NCBI GenBank assembly: GCA_043820105.1
Contig: JBDREC010000010.1
Location: 110,603 to 174,602 of the forward strand
Source: JBDREC01 sp043820105 [NCBI: Pseudomonadota bacterium]
GTDB taxonomy: Bacteria > Bdellovibrionota_F > JAHFAK01
Reading direction: 5' to 3'
DNA: 64,000 bases
Positions 33,015 through 41,819 of this stretch are shown here, in pieces. The translations under genes were made by a program, and so were the position numbers. The notes below the pieces were generated by a model that worked only from the letters and a program-made list of their open reading frames with translations, was not told where the DNA came from and searched no databases. The number at the start of each line of letters is the position of its first letter. Within the stretch, counting starts at the first letter, position 1.

Positions 33015-35678
33015 TTAGTGCGCCTCAGCCCAATTGTCAGCTATGCCAATATTGACCGTTATGGGGACCGCTAGCAAACATGCATTTTCCATTATATCTT
33101 TTATTTTCTGAGCCTGCTCTTGGGCAAGCTCATTTTTTATTTCAAAAACTAGCTCATCGTGAACTTGTATGATCATTTTACAATCTAGATCTTTATTTAT
33201 TATATCCTTATATATATTAATCATTGCAACTTTAATTATATCTGCTGCTGTTCCTTGTATTGGGGTATTTATTGCAATTCTTTCAGCTGACATTCTTATT
33301 TGCATGTTTTTAGCATTTAGGTCAGGGAGGTATCTTCTTCTTCCAAAAAGAGTGGAAACATATCCATTTTTTCTAGCGCTTTCCAATGTGCGATCTATAT
33401 AGTTTTTTATTTTCGAATAATTTCTAAAATAATTATCAATATATTCTTTTGCTAAAGCATGGGGGATTTTTAATTCATTGCTTAAACGGAATGCTGACAT
33501 TCCATAAATAATCCCAAAATTAATTGTTTTTGCATAGCTTCTTTGCTGGTCTGTAACATCATCAAAAGCTATGCCAAAGATTTCAGACGCAGTTTTTTTA
33601 TGTATATCCAAATTGTTTTTATAGGCATCAATGAGAGATGGATCATTTGAAAAATGAGCTAAAATTCTTAATTCGATTTGAGAATAATCGCATGAAACAA
33701 GTTTATATCCCTTTGGTGCAATAAATGCTTCTCTTATTTTTTTCCCGTCTTCACTTCTTATTGGAATGTTTTGTAAGTTGGGATCAGAGGATGATAATCT
33801 TCCAGTTGCAGTAACTGTTTGGTTAAAGGAGGTATGAATTCTTCCTGTTTCGTGATTAATAAGCCTGGGTAGTGCTTCAATATAAGTAGAAATTAATTTT
33901 GTTAGGCTTCTGTAGTCTAAAATTTTTCGAGGCAGTTCATAATCACTTGAAAGCTGTTCAAGCACTGACAGGTCTGTTGATTTTCCTGTTTTTGTTTTCT
34001 TTAAGACAGGGTAATTTAATTTATCGTATAAAATAACAGACAGCTGTTTTGGAGAATTTATATTAAACTCTTCTGAAGCGAGTTCAAAGATTTGTTTCTT
34101 TATTATAGATGCTTTTTCAGAAAAAATCTTATGAAGACTTTCAAGATGATTTGTGTTTATAAGCACGCCATTTGTTTCCAGGTATGCAAGGACACTTAAA
34201 AGAGGCAATTCAATTTCAGAAAAAACAGTATCCTGTTTATCTTCTTTGAGAAGTTTCAAAAGCTCATTATATAATAGAGCTGGAATATGCGAGTCTTCAC
34301 AGGCATAGTGGCTTGCTTTTTCAAGATCAACCTCAGCAAAACCTATTTGCTTTACACCTTTTCCAACAACGTCTTCAAATTTTGTTGTTTTATGACCAAG
34401 GTAGTTAAGTGATATAGCATCAAGATTGTGTTGGCTCACGCCTGGATTTAAAAGATATGATGCAATCATGGTGTCAAAGGATATAGGATTAATTAAAATA
34501 CCATATCTTTGCAGTATTATGAAATCATATTTTAAATTTTGGCCGATTTTCTTGATAGCTTTATTTTCTAGACTTGGTTTAATTTTTTCTAAAACCAGGC
34601 TTTCATCAAGTTGCTTTTCCAGGGTGAGGTGGTTTATGGGAAGGTAATAACTTTCATTTCCTTCATCTAATGATATAGATACGCCAACTAGCTTTGCTTC
34701 CATTGGAAAAACAGAGGTGCTTTCTAAGTCAACTGAAATAATTTTTGCGGCGTCCATTTTTTTACATAAATTATTTAGCTTTTCTGCTTCAGTTATACAA
34801 TAGTATTTGCTTTGATCAAGCTTGGTTTTTTGTTTCATGCCTTCAATTTCAGTCAGGAATCTTTTGAACTCCAGTTTATTAAAAAGCTTAGATAAGGCCT
34901 CAGAATTAATTTCTTTTTTTTCAAGATCATTTTCCGAAACATCTAGTGTCATCTCAGTATTTAAGGTAACTAGCTGTTTAGATAAGATGGCTTTTTCTTT
35001 TTCGTTTTTAATATTTTCTGAGATTTTACCTTTTATATTATCAGCGTTTTCAAAAAGCTTTTCAAGATTACCAAATTGATTTATGAATTTAACTGCTGAT
35101 TTAGCTCCGATACCGCTAATGCCTGGCACATTGTCAGAAGAATCTCCAACCATGGCAAGGTAATCTATTATAAGTTCTGGACCAACACCGAATTTTTCTA
35201 AAACTTCTTTTGGGCCATATAATTTGTCTTTCATTGTATCAAGCATATTGGTTTTTTCATTAACAAGCTGCATTAGGTCTTTATCACCAGAAACAATGGT
35301 TACTTTCATTTCGTGTTCATAGTTTTTGGTCAGAGTTCCTATTATATCATCTGCTTCAAAACCCTCTTTTTCGATTGCACAAATGTTTAAACCTTGAACT
35401 AATTTTTTGATATATGGAATTTGAACTCTTAGCTCATCTGGCATGGCGCTTCTGTTTGCCTTATATGCAGAATAAATATCATGTCTGAAACTTTTTGATG
35501 GATGATCAAAAGCAATACAAATGTGGGAAGGATCATGCTCCTTGATAATTCTCATTAACATAACTGTAAAGCCATAGATAGCATTTGTCGGGATGCCTTC
35601 TTTTGTAGTCAAGGGTTTGATAGCATGAAAGGCTCTGTAAAAATAACTTGAGCCATCAATTATAAAAAGGGTTTTCAA
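33015..35678 (-). CDS. polA: DNA polymerase I
   Basis: The full three-domain enzyme is present in 887 residues. The N-terminal 5' nuclease (FIIDGSSYFYRAFHA; EADDIIGTL; VSGDKDLMQL; GDSSDNVPG) spans about 1-260. The 3'-5' proofreading domain (about 290-470) keeps its metal ligands: VDLES, IGQNLKYDF and YACEDS. The polymerase domain shows motif A (VSCDYSQIELRILAHFS), motif B (RSYAKTINFGIIYGMS) and motif C (IQVHDELVFE). It repairs gaps and removes RNA primers. The start is TTG at 35678, eight nt after AAAGGA. It is transcribed divergently from uvrC, so two excision-repair genes share one upstream region. Nothing appears missing. Confidence 0.97.
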   Translation of the reverse strand: MKTLFIIDGSSYFYRAFHAIKPLTTKEGIPTNAIYGFTVMLMRIIKEHDPSHICIAFDHPSKSFRHDIYSAYKANRSAMPDELRVQIPYIKKLVQGLNICAIEKEGFEADDIIGTLTKNYEHEMKVTIVSGDKDLMQLVNEKTNMLDTMKDKLYGPKEVLEKFGVGPELIIDYLAMVGDSSDNVPGISGIGAKSAVKFINQFGNLEKLFENADNIKGKISENIKNEKEKAILSKQLVTLNTEMTLDVSENDLEKKEINSEALSKLFNKLEFKRFLTEIEGMKQKTKLDQSKYYCITEAEKLNNLCKKMDAAKIISVDLESTSVFPMEAKLVGVSISLDEGNESYYLPINHLTLEKQLDESLVLEKIKPSLENKAIKKIGQNLKYDFIILQRYGILINPISFDTMIASYLLNPGVSQHNLDAISLNYLGHKTTKFEDVVGKGVKQIGFAEVDLEKASHYACEDSHIPALLYNELLKLLKEDKQDTVFSEIELPLLSVLAYLETNGVLINTNHLESLHKIFSEKASIIKKQIFELASEEFNINSPKQLSVILYDKLNYPVLKKTKTGKSTDLSVLEQLSSDYELPRKILDYRSLTKLISTYIEALPRLINHETGRIHTSFNQTVTATGRLSSSDPNLQNIPIRSEDGKKIREAFIAPKGYKLVSCDYSQIELRILAHFSNDPSLIDAYKNNLDIHKKTASEIFGIAFDDVTDQQRSYAKTINFGIIYGMSAFRLSNELKIPHALAKEYIDNYFRNYSKIKNYIDRTLESARKNGYVSTLFGRRRYLPDLNAKNMQIRMSAERIAINTPIQGTAADIIKVAMINIYKDIINKDLDCKMIIQVHDELVFEIKNELAQEQAQKIKDIMENACLLAVPITVNIGIADNWAEAH

Positions 35679-35748
35679 TTTTTTATCCTTTGTTTATTCA
35701 GAATATTAATGTTTGATTTTATTTATTCAAATAACTAAAACAAAAGGT

Positions 35749-37449
35749 ATGTCAAGATTTGATGAATTACATAAACTGGCTAAAAACTTACCAAAAGATC
35801 CAGGGGTTTACATTTTTTATGATAAATTAATTGATCAAAATTCCAGTGAAAAAAATAAAAGCATTGTTTATGTTGGAAAGGCTAAGAATCTTAAGAAAAG
35901 AGTGCTTTCATATTTCCAAAACAAAAAAGACTCTGCTATAAAAACTCAAGTTCTTATGAACAAAGCAAAAGATCTAGAGTTTATTGTTACCAAGAATGAA
36001 AAAGAAGCACTTTTGCTTGAGAATAATTTCATTAAGAAATTTCAGCCCAAGTATAACATTTGGTTAAAAGATGATAAAACCTATTCAAGCATTAGAATTG
36101 ATATGAAAAATATTTTTCCAAAGCTTGGGATAGTTAGGAAAAGAGCAAGTGATAATGCCAAATATTTGGGACCTTATATTTCTGCTAAAGAAGCCAGGAT
36201 CGCTCTAAAAAAAGTCCAAGTACTTTTTCGTCTTAGAAATTGTAGTGATAAAAGTTTTAAATCTAGAAATAGACCTTGTTTAAACTATGACATTTCAATT
36301 TGTTCAGGACCATGCTGCCAAAAAATATCAGCTCAAGATTATGGGGATAATGTTCAAGAGGCTATCTGGTTTTTAAAAGGTTATTCTTCTTCATTGCTTG
36401 CAAGATTAGAAAATGAAATGGAAAGTAAAGCCGCATTATTTGAGTTTGAGGAAGCCGCACAAATCAGGGATAGGATAAACACTATTAAAAGAAGCTTTGA
36501 TTCTCAAGATATAGTTTTGAATAGGAGATATAATGCAGACGTTTGTGGTTTATATATTAAAGAAAATATATATACAATTAATTTAACCTTAATTCGCGAA
36601 GGAAATATTACACAAGTAAAAAAATTTAGTTTTAAAGATGTTTTTAGTGATTATGATGAAACTTTACTGGCTTTTTTAACTCAATTTTATGCTTTGTATG
36701 ATGATCTGCCCAGCGAAATACTGCTTCAAAAAAAAATTAAAAATATTTCATTTTTAAATGATGCTACTAAGGAGGAAATAAATAAAAAGGTCAAAATATT
36801 TGCCCCACAAAAGGGTGAGAAAAAGAGACTTATTGCTCAGGCTTCATTAAATGCGAAAAAACATTTTGAAACAAATAAATTAGAACAAGAAAAACTTGTA
36901 TCTGAAATTGATATCTTAAAAAGACTGCTTAAGCTTGGCAATATTTGCGAAAGAATTGAGTGTTTTGATATTTCAAATATTGGGGGCGAGCAAGCTGTTG
37001 GATCAAAAGTATCATTTAATAATGGGGCTTTTGATAAAAATGAATATAGAAGATATAAAATTAAAACAGTTTCAGGAAGTGATGATTATGCAATGATGTA
37101 TGAAGTTCTTTATAGGAGATTTTCAAAACTAGAACTCAAAATCAAACCAAACCTTGTTATAATTGATGGCGGTAGAAGTCATTTAAATGTAGCGACTAAC
37201 ATTTTTGACCAGTGCAATATTAAAGATGTTAGTCTTGTTGCAATTGCAAAGGAGCGTGTGAAAAAGGGTGATGTTTTGTATAAAGAAAGACTATTTGTTC
37301 CAGGTCGCAAAAACCCAATTATTCCCGATAAATTTAACAAAGGCATGCATTTGCTAATGAAGATTCGTGATGAGGCTCATCGATTTGCGATTAGTTATCA
37401 TCGAAAAATTAGAAGCAAAAAACTACTCAATAGATCTTTGAAAGATTGA
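35749..37449 (+). CDS. uvrC: UvrC excinuclease subunit lacking the C-terminal HhH domain
   Basis: UvrC makes both incisions during nucleotide excision repair. The GIY-YIG nuclease (PGVYIFYD ... IVYVGKAKNLKKRVLSYF) occupies about 15-90. The UVR motif that binds UvrB (KAALFEFEEAAQIRDRINTI) is at about 225. The RNase H-like nuclease has CFDISNIGGEQAVGS, VSGSDDYAMMYEVLYRRF, VIIDGGRSHL and DEAHRFAI, which include the four catalytic residues. The protein ends at LNRSLKD, where relatives continue with about 50-60 residues of paired helix-hairpin-helix motifs. No HhH-like sequence follows in any frame, and the convergent TonB-like gene overlaps by 27 nt. The ATG at 35749 has only a close AAAGG; a TTG 36 nt upstream is the alternative. 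Confidence 0.93.
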   Translation: MSRFDELHKLAKNLPKDPGVYIFYDKLIDQNSSEKNKSIVYVGKAKNLKKRVLSYFQNKKDSAIKTQVLMNKAKDLEFIVTKNEKEALLLENNFIKKFQPKYNIWLKDDKTYSSIRIDMKNIFPKLGIVRKRASDNAKYLGPYISAKEARIALKKVQVLFRLRNCSDKSFKSRNRPCLNYDISICSGPCCQKISAQDYGDNVQEAIWFLKGYSSSLLARLENEMESKAALFEFEEAAQIRDRINTIKRSFDSQDIVLNRRYNADVCGLYIKENIYTINLTLIREGNITQVKKFSFKDVFSDYDETLLAFLTQFYALYDDLPSEILLQKKIKNISFLNDATKEEINKKVKIFAPQKGEKKRLIAQASLNAKKHFETNKLEQEKLVSEIDILKRLLKLGNICERIECFDISNIGGEQAVGSKVSFNNGAFDKNEYRRYKIKTVSGSDDYAMMYEVLYRRFSKLELKIKPNLVIIDGGRSHLNVATNIFDQCNIKDVSLVAIAKERVKKGDVLYKERLFVPGRKNPIIPDKFNKGMHLLMKIRDEAHRFAISYHRKIRSKKLLNRSLKD

Positions 37450-38256
37450 CCTTGTAATTTCACCAATAAAAGAAAACTCAAAGTTAATAGCACCATATTC
37501 ATTGAATATTCCAGGTGGCGGATTCCTAAAAGGGCTTGCTTTTCTAACAGCTTTTAGCGCCTCTTGGTCCCAGGCAACATAGCCTGAACTTTTAATTATA
37601 TAGACCGATAAAAGTTCTCCTCTTTTGTTTAAATAAATTGAAACCTTTGTTACAACAAGGGATGGTGGGTTGGATTGATTGATTCTTTGTATTTGAGAAA
37701 ACGCATCTTGTGGTTGCCAGTTTGTTGCAATTTGTCTTTTTACCCTTGTGAAGAAGCTTGAATATAAAAATGTTTTTGTATTTAATCTTGTTTCATCTCC
37801 TAGTTGAGCATCAACTTGATTTGGGTCATAGGGGATGTTTATTTTAGATAGTATTTCTTGACTGGGATATAGGGTTTTGTTTTTTTCTATATTTAAGGTG
37901 AATTCTTCTTCATCTTGTTCTTTTGCAATGCTTTCTGGTTTGGATATTTTTGAATTTTGAGTTAATGTAGATGGTTTGCTTGTTGAATTTGCTGCCTTTG
38001 TTTCTATGCTCACCTGTCTGTTTGTATCACTAAAATATTCGGCTTTTTTGGGCTCATCTTTGCTAATATCATTATTAATAAGGTCTACAATTTTTCCAGG
38101 GAGCATTTTTTCGATATTAATAGATTCTAACATTATGGGATCAAACGTGTTTTTGTTAAGATCTTGTTTTTGGATACTTGGCAAAACACCGATAAAAAAC
38201 ATATGTAGAAGTACTGACAACATTAGGCTTAAATATATGTTTTTATTGTCTATCAT
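37423..38256 (-). CDS. TonB-family energy transducer-like protein
   Basis: The 277-residue protein starts with a membrane anchor (IYLSLMLSVLLHMFFIGVLP). A long polar, low-complexity spacer (about 35-150) crosses the periplasm. The C-terminal TonB-like domain (about 180-270) reads VTKVSIYLNKRGELLSVYII, SSGYVAWDQEALKAVRKASP and FRNPPPG. TonB-type proteins couple ion gradients to outer-membrane receptors, while related AgmX/TolA-like proteins work in motility or envelope integrity; the choice is open. No ExbB/ExbD genes are nearby. It follows dus by 7 nt in an operon with the receiver protein and the ExeA-like ATPase. Its 3' end overlaps uvrC. Confidence 0.8.
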   Translation of the reverse strand: MIDNKNIYLSLMLSVLLHMFFIGVLPSIQKQDLNKNTFDPIMLESINIEKMLPGKIVDLINNDISKDEPKKAEYFSDTNRQVSIETKAANSTSKPSTLTQNSKISKPESIAKEQDEEEFTLNIEKNKTLYPSQEILSKINIPYDPNQVDAQLGDETRLNTKTFLYSSFFTRVKRQIATNWQPQDAFSQIQRINQSNPPSLVVTKVSIYLNKRGELLSVYIIKSSGYVAWDQEALKAVRKASPFRNPPPGIFNEYGAINFEFSFIGEITRSIFQRSIE

Positions 38257-38263
38257 TGTTTTT

Positions 38264-39217
38264 CTAAATATTTAAATCTAAAAAGATACTTTTTAATTCT
38301 TCAAGGTCATTTGCTTTGTTTACTTTTTTTAACATTGAATGTCCAAATGTAAATGAATTAAAGAAAAAGGGGTTAATTCTTTTAATCTTTTTTAATTGTA
38401 TGTCTGTATTAAAATGCTCTTGTATTAAGTCTATTAACTTTAAATAGATATCTTTTTTTAATTTGTTTGTAAGAAGTGTAATTTCTTGGCCTGAGGCTGC
38501 CTGACTTATTTGTTTGAATATGATAGGATTTGTTATTGCATATCTTCCTATCATTATTCCCTCACACTTTGAAGTTTTAGCTTTTTCTAAGGCCTCTGCT
38601 GGATTCCTTATGTCTCCATTTCCAATTAATGGAATCGCAATTATTTCTTTTAATTTATTTATATATTCCCAGGCAGCAGGCCTTTTATATCTGTCAGCCT
38701 TGGTTCTGGCATGTAGAATAATTGCATCAATCCCTTCATTTTCGAGAAGCCTGCAAAATTGTTCAAGATCATTAAAATTCTTTTCAAAACCGATTCTGAT
38801 TTTAATTGACAGATTTTTTTTTGTATATTTTCTAATCCTGGAAACTAGAGTTGCAGTTTGAACAGCATCCTTCATTAAGGCCACTCCAAAGCCTTTTTTA
38901 ATTAGTTCAGCTTCACAACAACCCATATTTATATTATATCCATCAAAGTCAAAAAATTCCAGTTTCTCCATAGATTTTTTAAATAATAAAGGCTCATTCC
39001 CTAAAAGCTGACATATGATTGGTTTCGCTTTAATAGAAAATTTTAAAAAGGACGATTTCCTTAAAGACTCATTTGGAACGATCCTTGTGTTTAGCATTTC
39101 TGTAAAGAAGATATCACATGGGCCAAATATTCTTATTAGCTCAATAAAGGCAATATGTGTGATATCTGCCATTGGAGCTAAAATGAAAGAAGGACCCGAA
39201 GATTTAAAAAGGCTCAT
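38264..39217 (-). CDS. dus: tRNA-dihydrouridine synthase
   Basis: Dus enzymes use FMN and NADPH to reduce uridine in tRNA D-loops. The TIM-barrel shows ILAPMADITHIAFIELIRIF at the start, ICQLLGNEP, GYNINMGCCEAELIKKGFGV (the first Cys of the pair corresponds to the catalytic acid), SIKIRIGF, ILHARTKADRYKRPAAWEYI and GNGDIRNPAEA followed by GIMIGRYAITNP. Family members normally have CP after NMG; here it is CC, with Glu next, but the following KKGFGVALM fits. The helical C-terminal domain is present but short. The start overlaps the stop of the receiver-protein gene by 4 nt. Confidence 0.92.
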   Translation of the reverse strand: MSLFKSSGPSFILAPMADITHIAFIELIRIFGPCDIFFTEMLNTRIVPNESLRKSSFLKFSIKAKPIICQLLGNEPLLFKKSMEKLEFFDFDGYNINMGCCEAELIKKGFGVALMKDAVQTATLVSRIRKYTKKNLSIKIRIGFEKNFNDLEQFCRLLENEGIDAIILHARTKADRYKRPAAWEYINKLKEIIAIPLIGNGDIRNPAEALEKAKTSKCEGIMIGRYAITNPIIFKQISQAASGQEITLLTNKLKKDIYLKLIDLIQEHFNTDIQLKKIKRINPFFFNSFTFGHSMLKKVNKANDLEELKSIFLDLNI

Positions 39218-40854
39218 TCTTGATTGTTAATCATTTCTGAAAGGATTTTTGAAATTCTTTTTTGTACGATATTTTCAACAATAGACGGTGCTTCGGTTTC
39301 AAGAAATTTGCCAACTAGTTTTTCACAAGTGCTAGAAAAAATTTCCTCTGCTTTTTCAGTAGAAATTGGTAAATTATCAAATGTTGGTTCGGTTTCTTGT
39401 GTTGAGGTAGCTTTTGCTTCAATATTATTAGAAACAATGTCGATTTTCTTTTTATTAATTATACTTTTAATATAATTATCTATTTCATGGTCTGTAACTT
39501 TATCTGCCATCTCTTTTCTTTTTGATTCAATTGCTTTTGGGGAAAGTTTTTCTTCTCCTTTTTCATCTGATGATTTGCTAATTTTCTCCATAGTTTTTCT
39601 CATCTCAACGGGATCTAAGGGTTTAAGAGCAGAGTCCACATCAAAAAATGAGTAATCTTGCAACTCTTCATCGATTCCAATTGCTGGTGATTTTTCTTCT
39701 ATAATATCTATGCTAATATCATCTCCTTGGATTTCAAGTTCTTGCTCAAGGAACTCTTTGGGCCCTTCTTCTATTTTTTCGCCAAGCTCTTTATCTTCAA
39801 AATCATCTAATTGATCAAAATCAATCTCTCTTGATGGTTTAGTTTCCATCGTTTTAATGCTTTGAGCATCGTTTGGAGATTCTACTATTTTTTGATTTAA
39901 TTTTTCGTGGTCAATTCTTTCTTCTATTTGTTTATTGGGTATTGAGTTTTCAATATCTCCACCAAAAAGGTCATCTAGATCATCAAGGTCCAGAGCATCA
40001 GAATGTTCGTTTTCTTTTACTTGGATATTGTTTGTACTAAAATTTTCTTCTAGCTCATCTTCTAGTGGTGCCATAGGAATTTCACTGTTTTCTAAGCTTT
40101 CTTTTTCTAGATCCTCATCTAATGACCAATCATCATCCTCATCAACGGATTGATCTTGTTCTGGAATTTCAAAGGTATCTTCATCTCCAAGTGATTCTAT
40201 GTCGTTCTCAACCTTTGCCTCAAATTCTTCGTCTAAAAAATCATCTTCTTCAAAGCTTGGTTCTTTTTCTGAAACGCCGGTTGTTTCGGGTTCATCCTCT
40301 GCGTCATCATCGCCACTAAAATTATCAAAAAGCTCACTTTCATTTTCTGCAAAGATGTCATCCTTTTCTTTAGCAGGTTCTAATAAATCATCTTCTTCTA
40401 AAGTAAAGGTATTAGTGTCATCGGTTTTGGCTTCTTCTTCTAGTCGTATTTCATCTATGTTCTCTTCTTCAGGGGTTAAGAATTCCTCTTGCCCTGATGA
40501 GCTTAAAAGATCATTGATTTGAGTTTCTAGTTCATCTGCCTTAAATGGTTTAACAATATATGAAGTTTTTACCACATCAGGTAAAATATAATTTTCTTCT
40601 TTTTCATTTTTATTTAATAATACAAGTATTGGGATATTTTTTAAAGAGACCTCGGAAACAAGAACATTCATGTTGTCATATTCATCGAAATTAGAATCTA
40701 TGAGCAGTAAATTGAAATCTTGATTATTTAATTGTTCTTTAAGTTCTTCAAAATTAAATGAAAAATCTAAACTAAAATTATCTGCAAATAATGAGGTTTC
40801 AATGGATGTTTTAATAATATTACTTGTTGTTGCGCTTAAAATTTTAAATGGCAT
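39214..40854 (-). CDS. Degenerate receiver domain with acidic linker and PopZ-like C-terminus
   Basis: The ATG at 40854 lies seven nt after GAGG. Residues 1-120 have the fold of a CheY-like receiver: FNLLLIDSNFDE (phospho-Asp position), IPILVLLNKN and YIVKPFKADELETQI with the conserved lysine. The acidic pair near the N-terminus is missing, so phosphorylation is uncertain. Residues about 125-480 are a highly acidic, disordered linker rich in Asp, Glu and Ser. The last 50 residues (FSSTCEKLVGKFLETEAPSI and VENIVQKRISKIL) resemble the C-terminal oligomerisation helix of PopZ-like proteins. Such layouts occur in deltaproteobacterial response regulators. It may organise a polar or motility complex. 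It is cotranscribed with an ExeA-like ATPase. Confidence 0.65.
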   Translation of the reverse strand: MPFKILSATTSNIIKTSIETSLFADNFSLDFSFNFEELKEQLNNQDFNLLLIDSNFDEYDNMNVLVSEVSLKNIPILVLLNKNEKEENYILPDVVKTSYIVKPFKADELETQINDLLSSSGQEEFLTPEEENIDEIRLEEEAKTDDTNTFTLEEDDLLEPAKEKDDIFAENESELFDNFSGDDDAEDEPETTGVSEKEPSFEEDDFLDEEFEAKVENDIESLGDEDTFEIPEQDQSVDEDDDWSLDEDLEKESLENSEIPMAPLEDELEENFSTNNIQVKENEHSDALDLDDLDDLFGGDIENSIPNKQIEERIDHEKLNQKIVESPNDAQSIKTMETKPSREIDFDQLDDFEDKELGEKIEEGPKEFLEQELEIQGDDISIDIIEEKSPAIGIDEELQDYSFFDVDSALKPLDPVEMRKTMEKISKSSDEKGEEKLSPKAIESKRKEMADKVTDHEIDNYIKSIINKKKIDIVSNNIEAKATSTQETEPTFDNLPISTEKAEEIFSSTCEKLVGKFLETEAPSIVENIVQKRISKILSEMINNQE

Positions 40855-40888
40855 TTTTTTCCTCAAATAAATTATATAAAAATAATTG

Positions 40889-41683
40889 CTATAAGTTAGT
40901 TAAGTCAGCTTTTTCAACCATTTCAGGAATAATTAGGTCTGACTTTGAACTTAAACCCACCAGTAAGGTTAAATCACAAAGGGTGTTTATAAGTCTTGGA
41001 ATTCCCTCTGTTTTTTCGTAAATCATATCACTGGCTTCTTCTGTAAAAATCTGTTTTTCAGCTCCAGCGACTTTTAATCTAAAATTAATGTATGATATAG
41101 TTTCTTCTCTGTTAAGAGGCGCTAGTCTGTATTTAAGGGCTATTCTTTGATGCAGTTGTGGAATGGAATCAATTTTATTTCTTAACTCTGGTTGCCCCAT
41201 TAAGACCAGGTTTAGCAAAAATCGATCATTTAGCTGAAAATTCAACAAAAGCCTTATTTCTTCAAAAGTTTCTTTTGGAATTATTTGTGCCTCGTCAATA
41301 ATAATGACAGTTAAAAACCCCCTTTTCATGTTTTCATATAGTAATTCATTTAGAGTTCTTAATAGCATTTGCTTTGTTTTTTGAGGAGTTTCAATGCCAG
41401 ATTGATAGAGAATTTCCCTAAGAAAATCACGAGGTGGTAAGGATGGATTTTCAATTAAAGCAAGCTTGATTCTATCTTTTGGTAATTGGTTAACAAGATA
41501 TCTGGAAATTGTTGTTTTACCACAACCTATATCACCTACAAGTAAACATGCTCCTTTATTATTCCAAATTCCATATAAAAGTCTGGATATAATTTCTTCA
41601 TGCAAATTTGAATGATAGAAAAATTTTGGATTTGGTGTGTTTTCAAATGGGGATTCATTAAGACCCCAGTATTTTGTGTACAT
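40889..41683 (-). CDS. ExeA/MshM-like AAA ATPase
   Basis: The 264-residue protein begins YTKYWGLNESPFENTPNPKF, the usual opening of ExeA-type ATPases. Walker A is GDIGCGKTT (about residue 50), Walker B VIIIDEAQ (about 127), sensor 1 LVLMGQPEL, followed by LHQRIALKYRLAPL and the helical lid EGIPRLINTLCDLTLLVGLS. ExeA-like proteins help assemble secretins of type II secretion or type IV pilus systems, often through peptidoglycan remodelling, though this copy lacks the peptidoglycan-binding tail. It heads a unit with the receiver protein, dus and the TonB-like protein, suggesting an envelope or motility role. No secretin or pilin genes are in the window. Confidence 0.87.
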   Translation of the reverse strand: MYTKYWGLNESPFENTPNPKFFYHSNLHEEIISRLLYGIWNNKGACLLVGDIGCGKTTISRYLVNQLPKDRIKLALIENPSLPPRDFLREILYQSGIETPQKTKQMLLRTLNELLYENMKRGFLTVIIIDEAQIIPKETFEEIRLLLNFQLNDRFLLNLVLMGQPELRNKIDSIPQLHQRIALKYRLAPLNREETISYINFRLKVAGAEKQIFTEEASDMIYEKTEGIPRLINTLCDLTLLVGLSSKSDLIIPEMVEKADLTNL

Positions 41684-41819
41684 AGTTAAATTATCTCTAA
41701 GTTCCTAATAAATTATACAAAAAATCATTTATATTATAGATTTTATTCTGTCCTATTGTCAAATTAAAATAAATGGAAAATCTTGAAATTAATAATAAAT
41801 ATTGGGGACTCGAGAATTT

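Noticed and set aside
39224-40522. Ser-rich plus-strand frames opposite the acidic receiver protein
   Set aside because: They are antisense shadows of the Asp/Glu-rich linker; composition is explained by the complementary codons.
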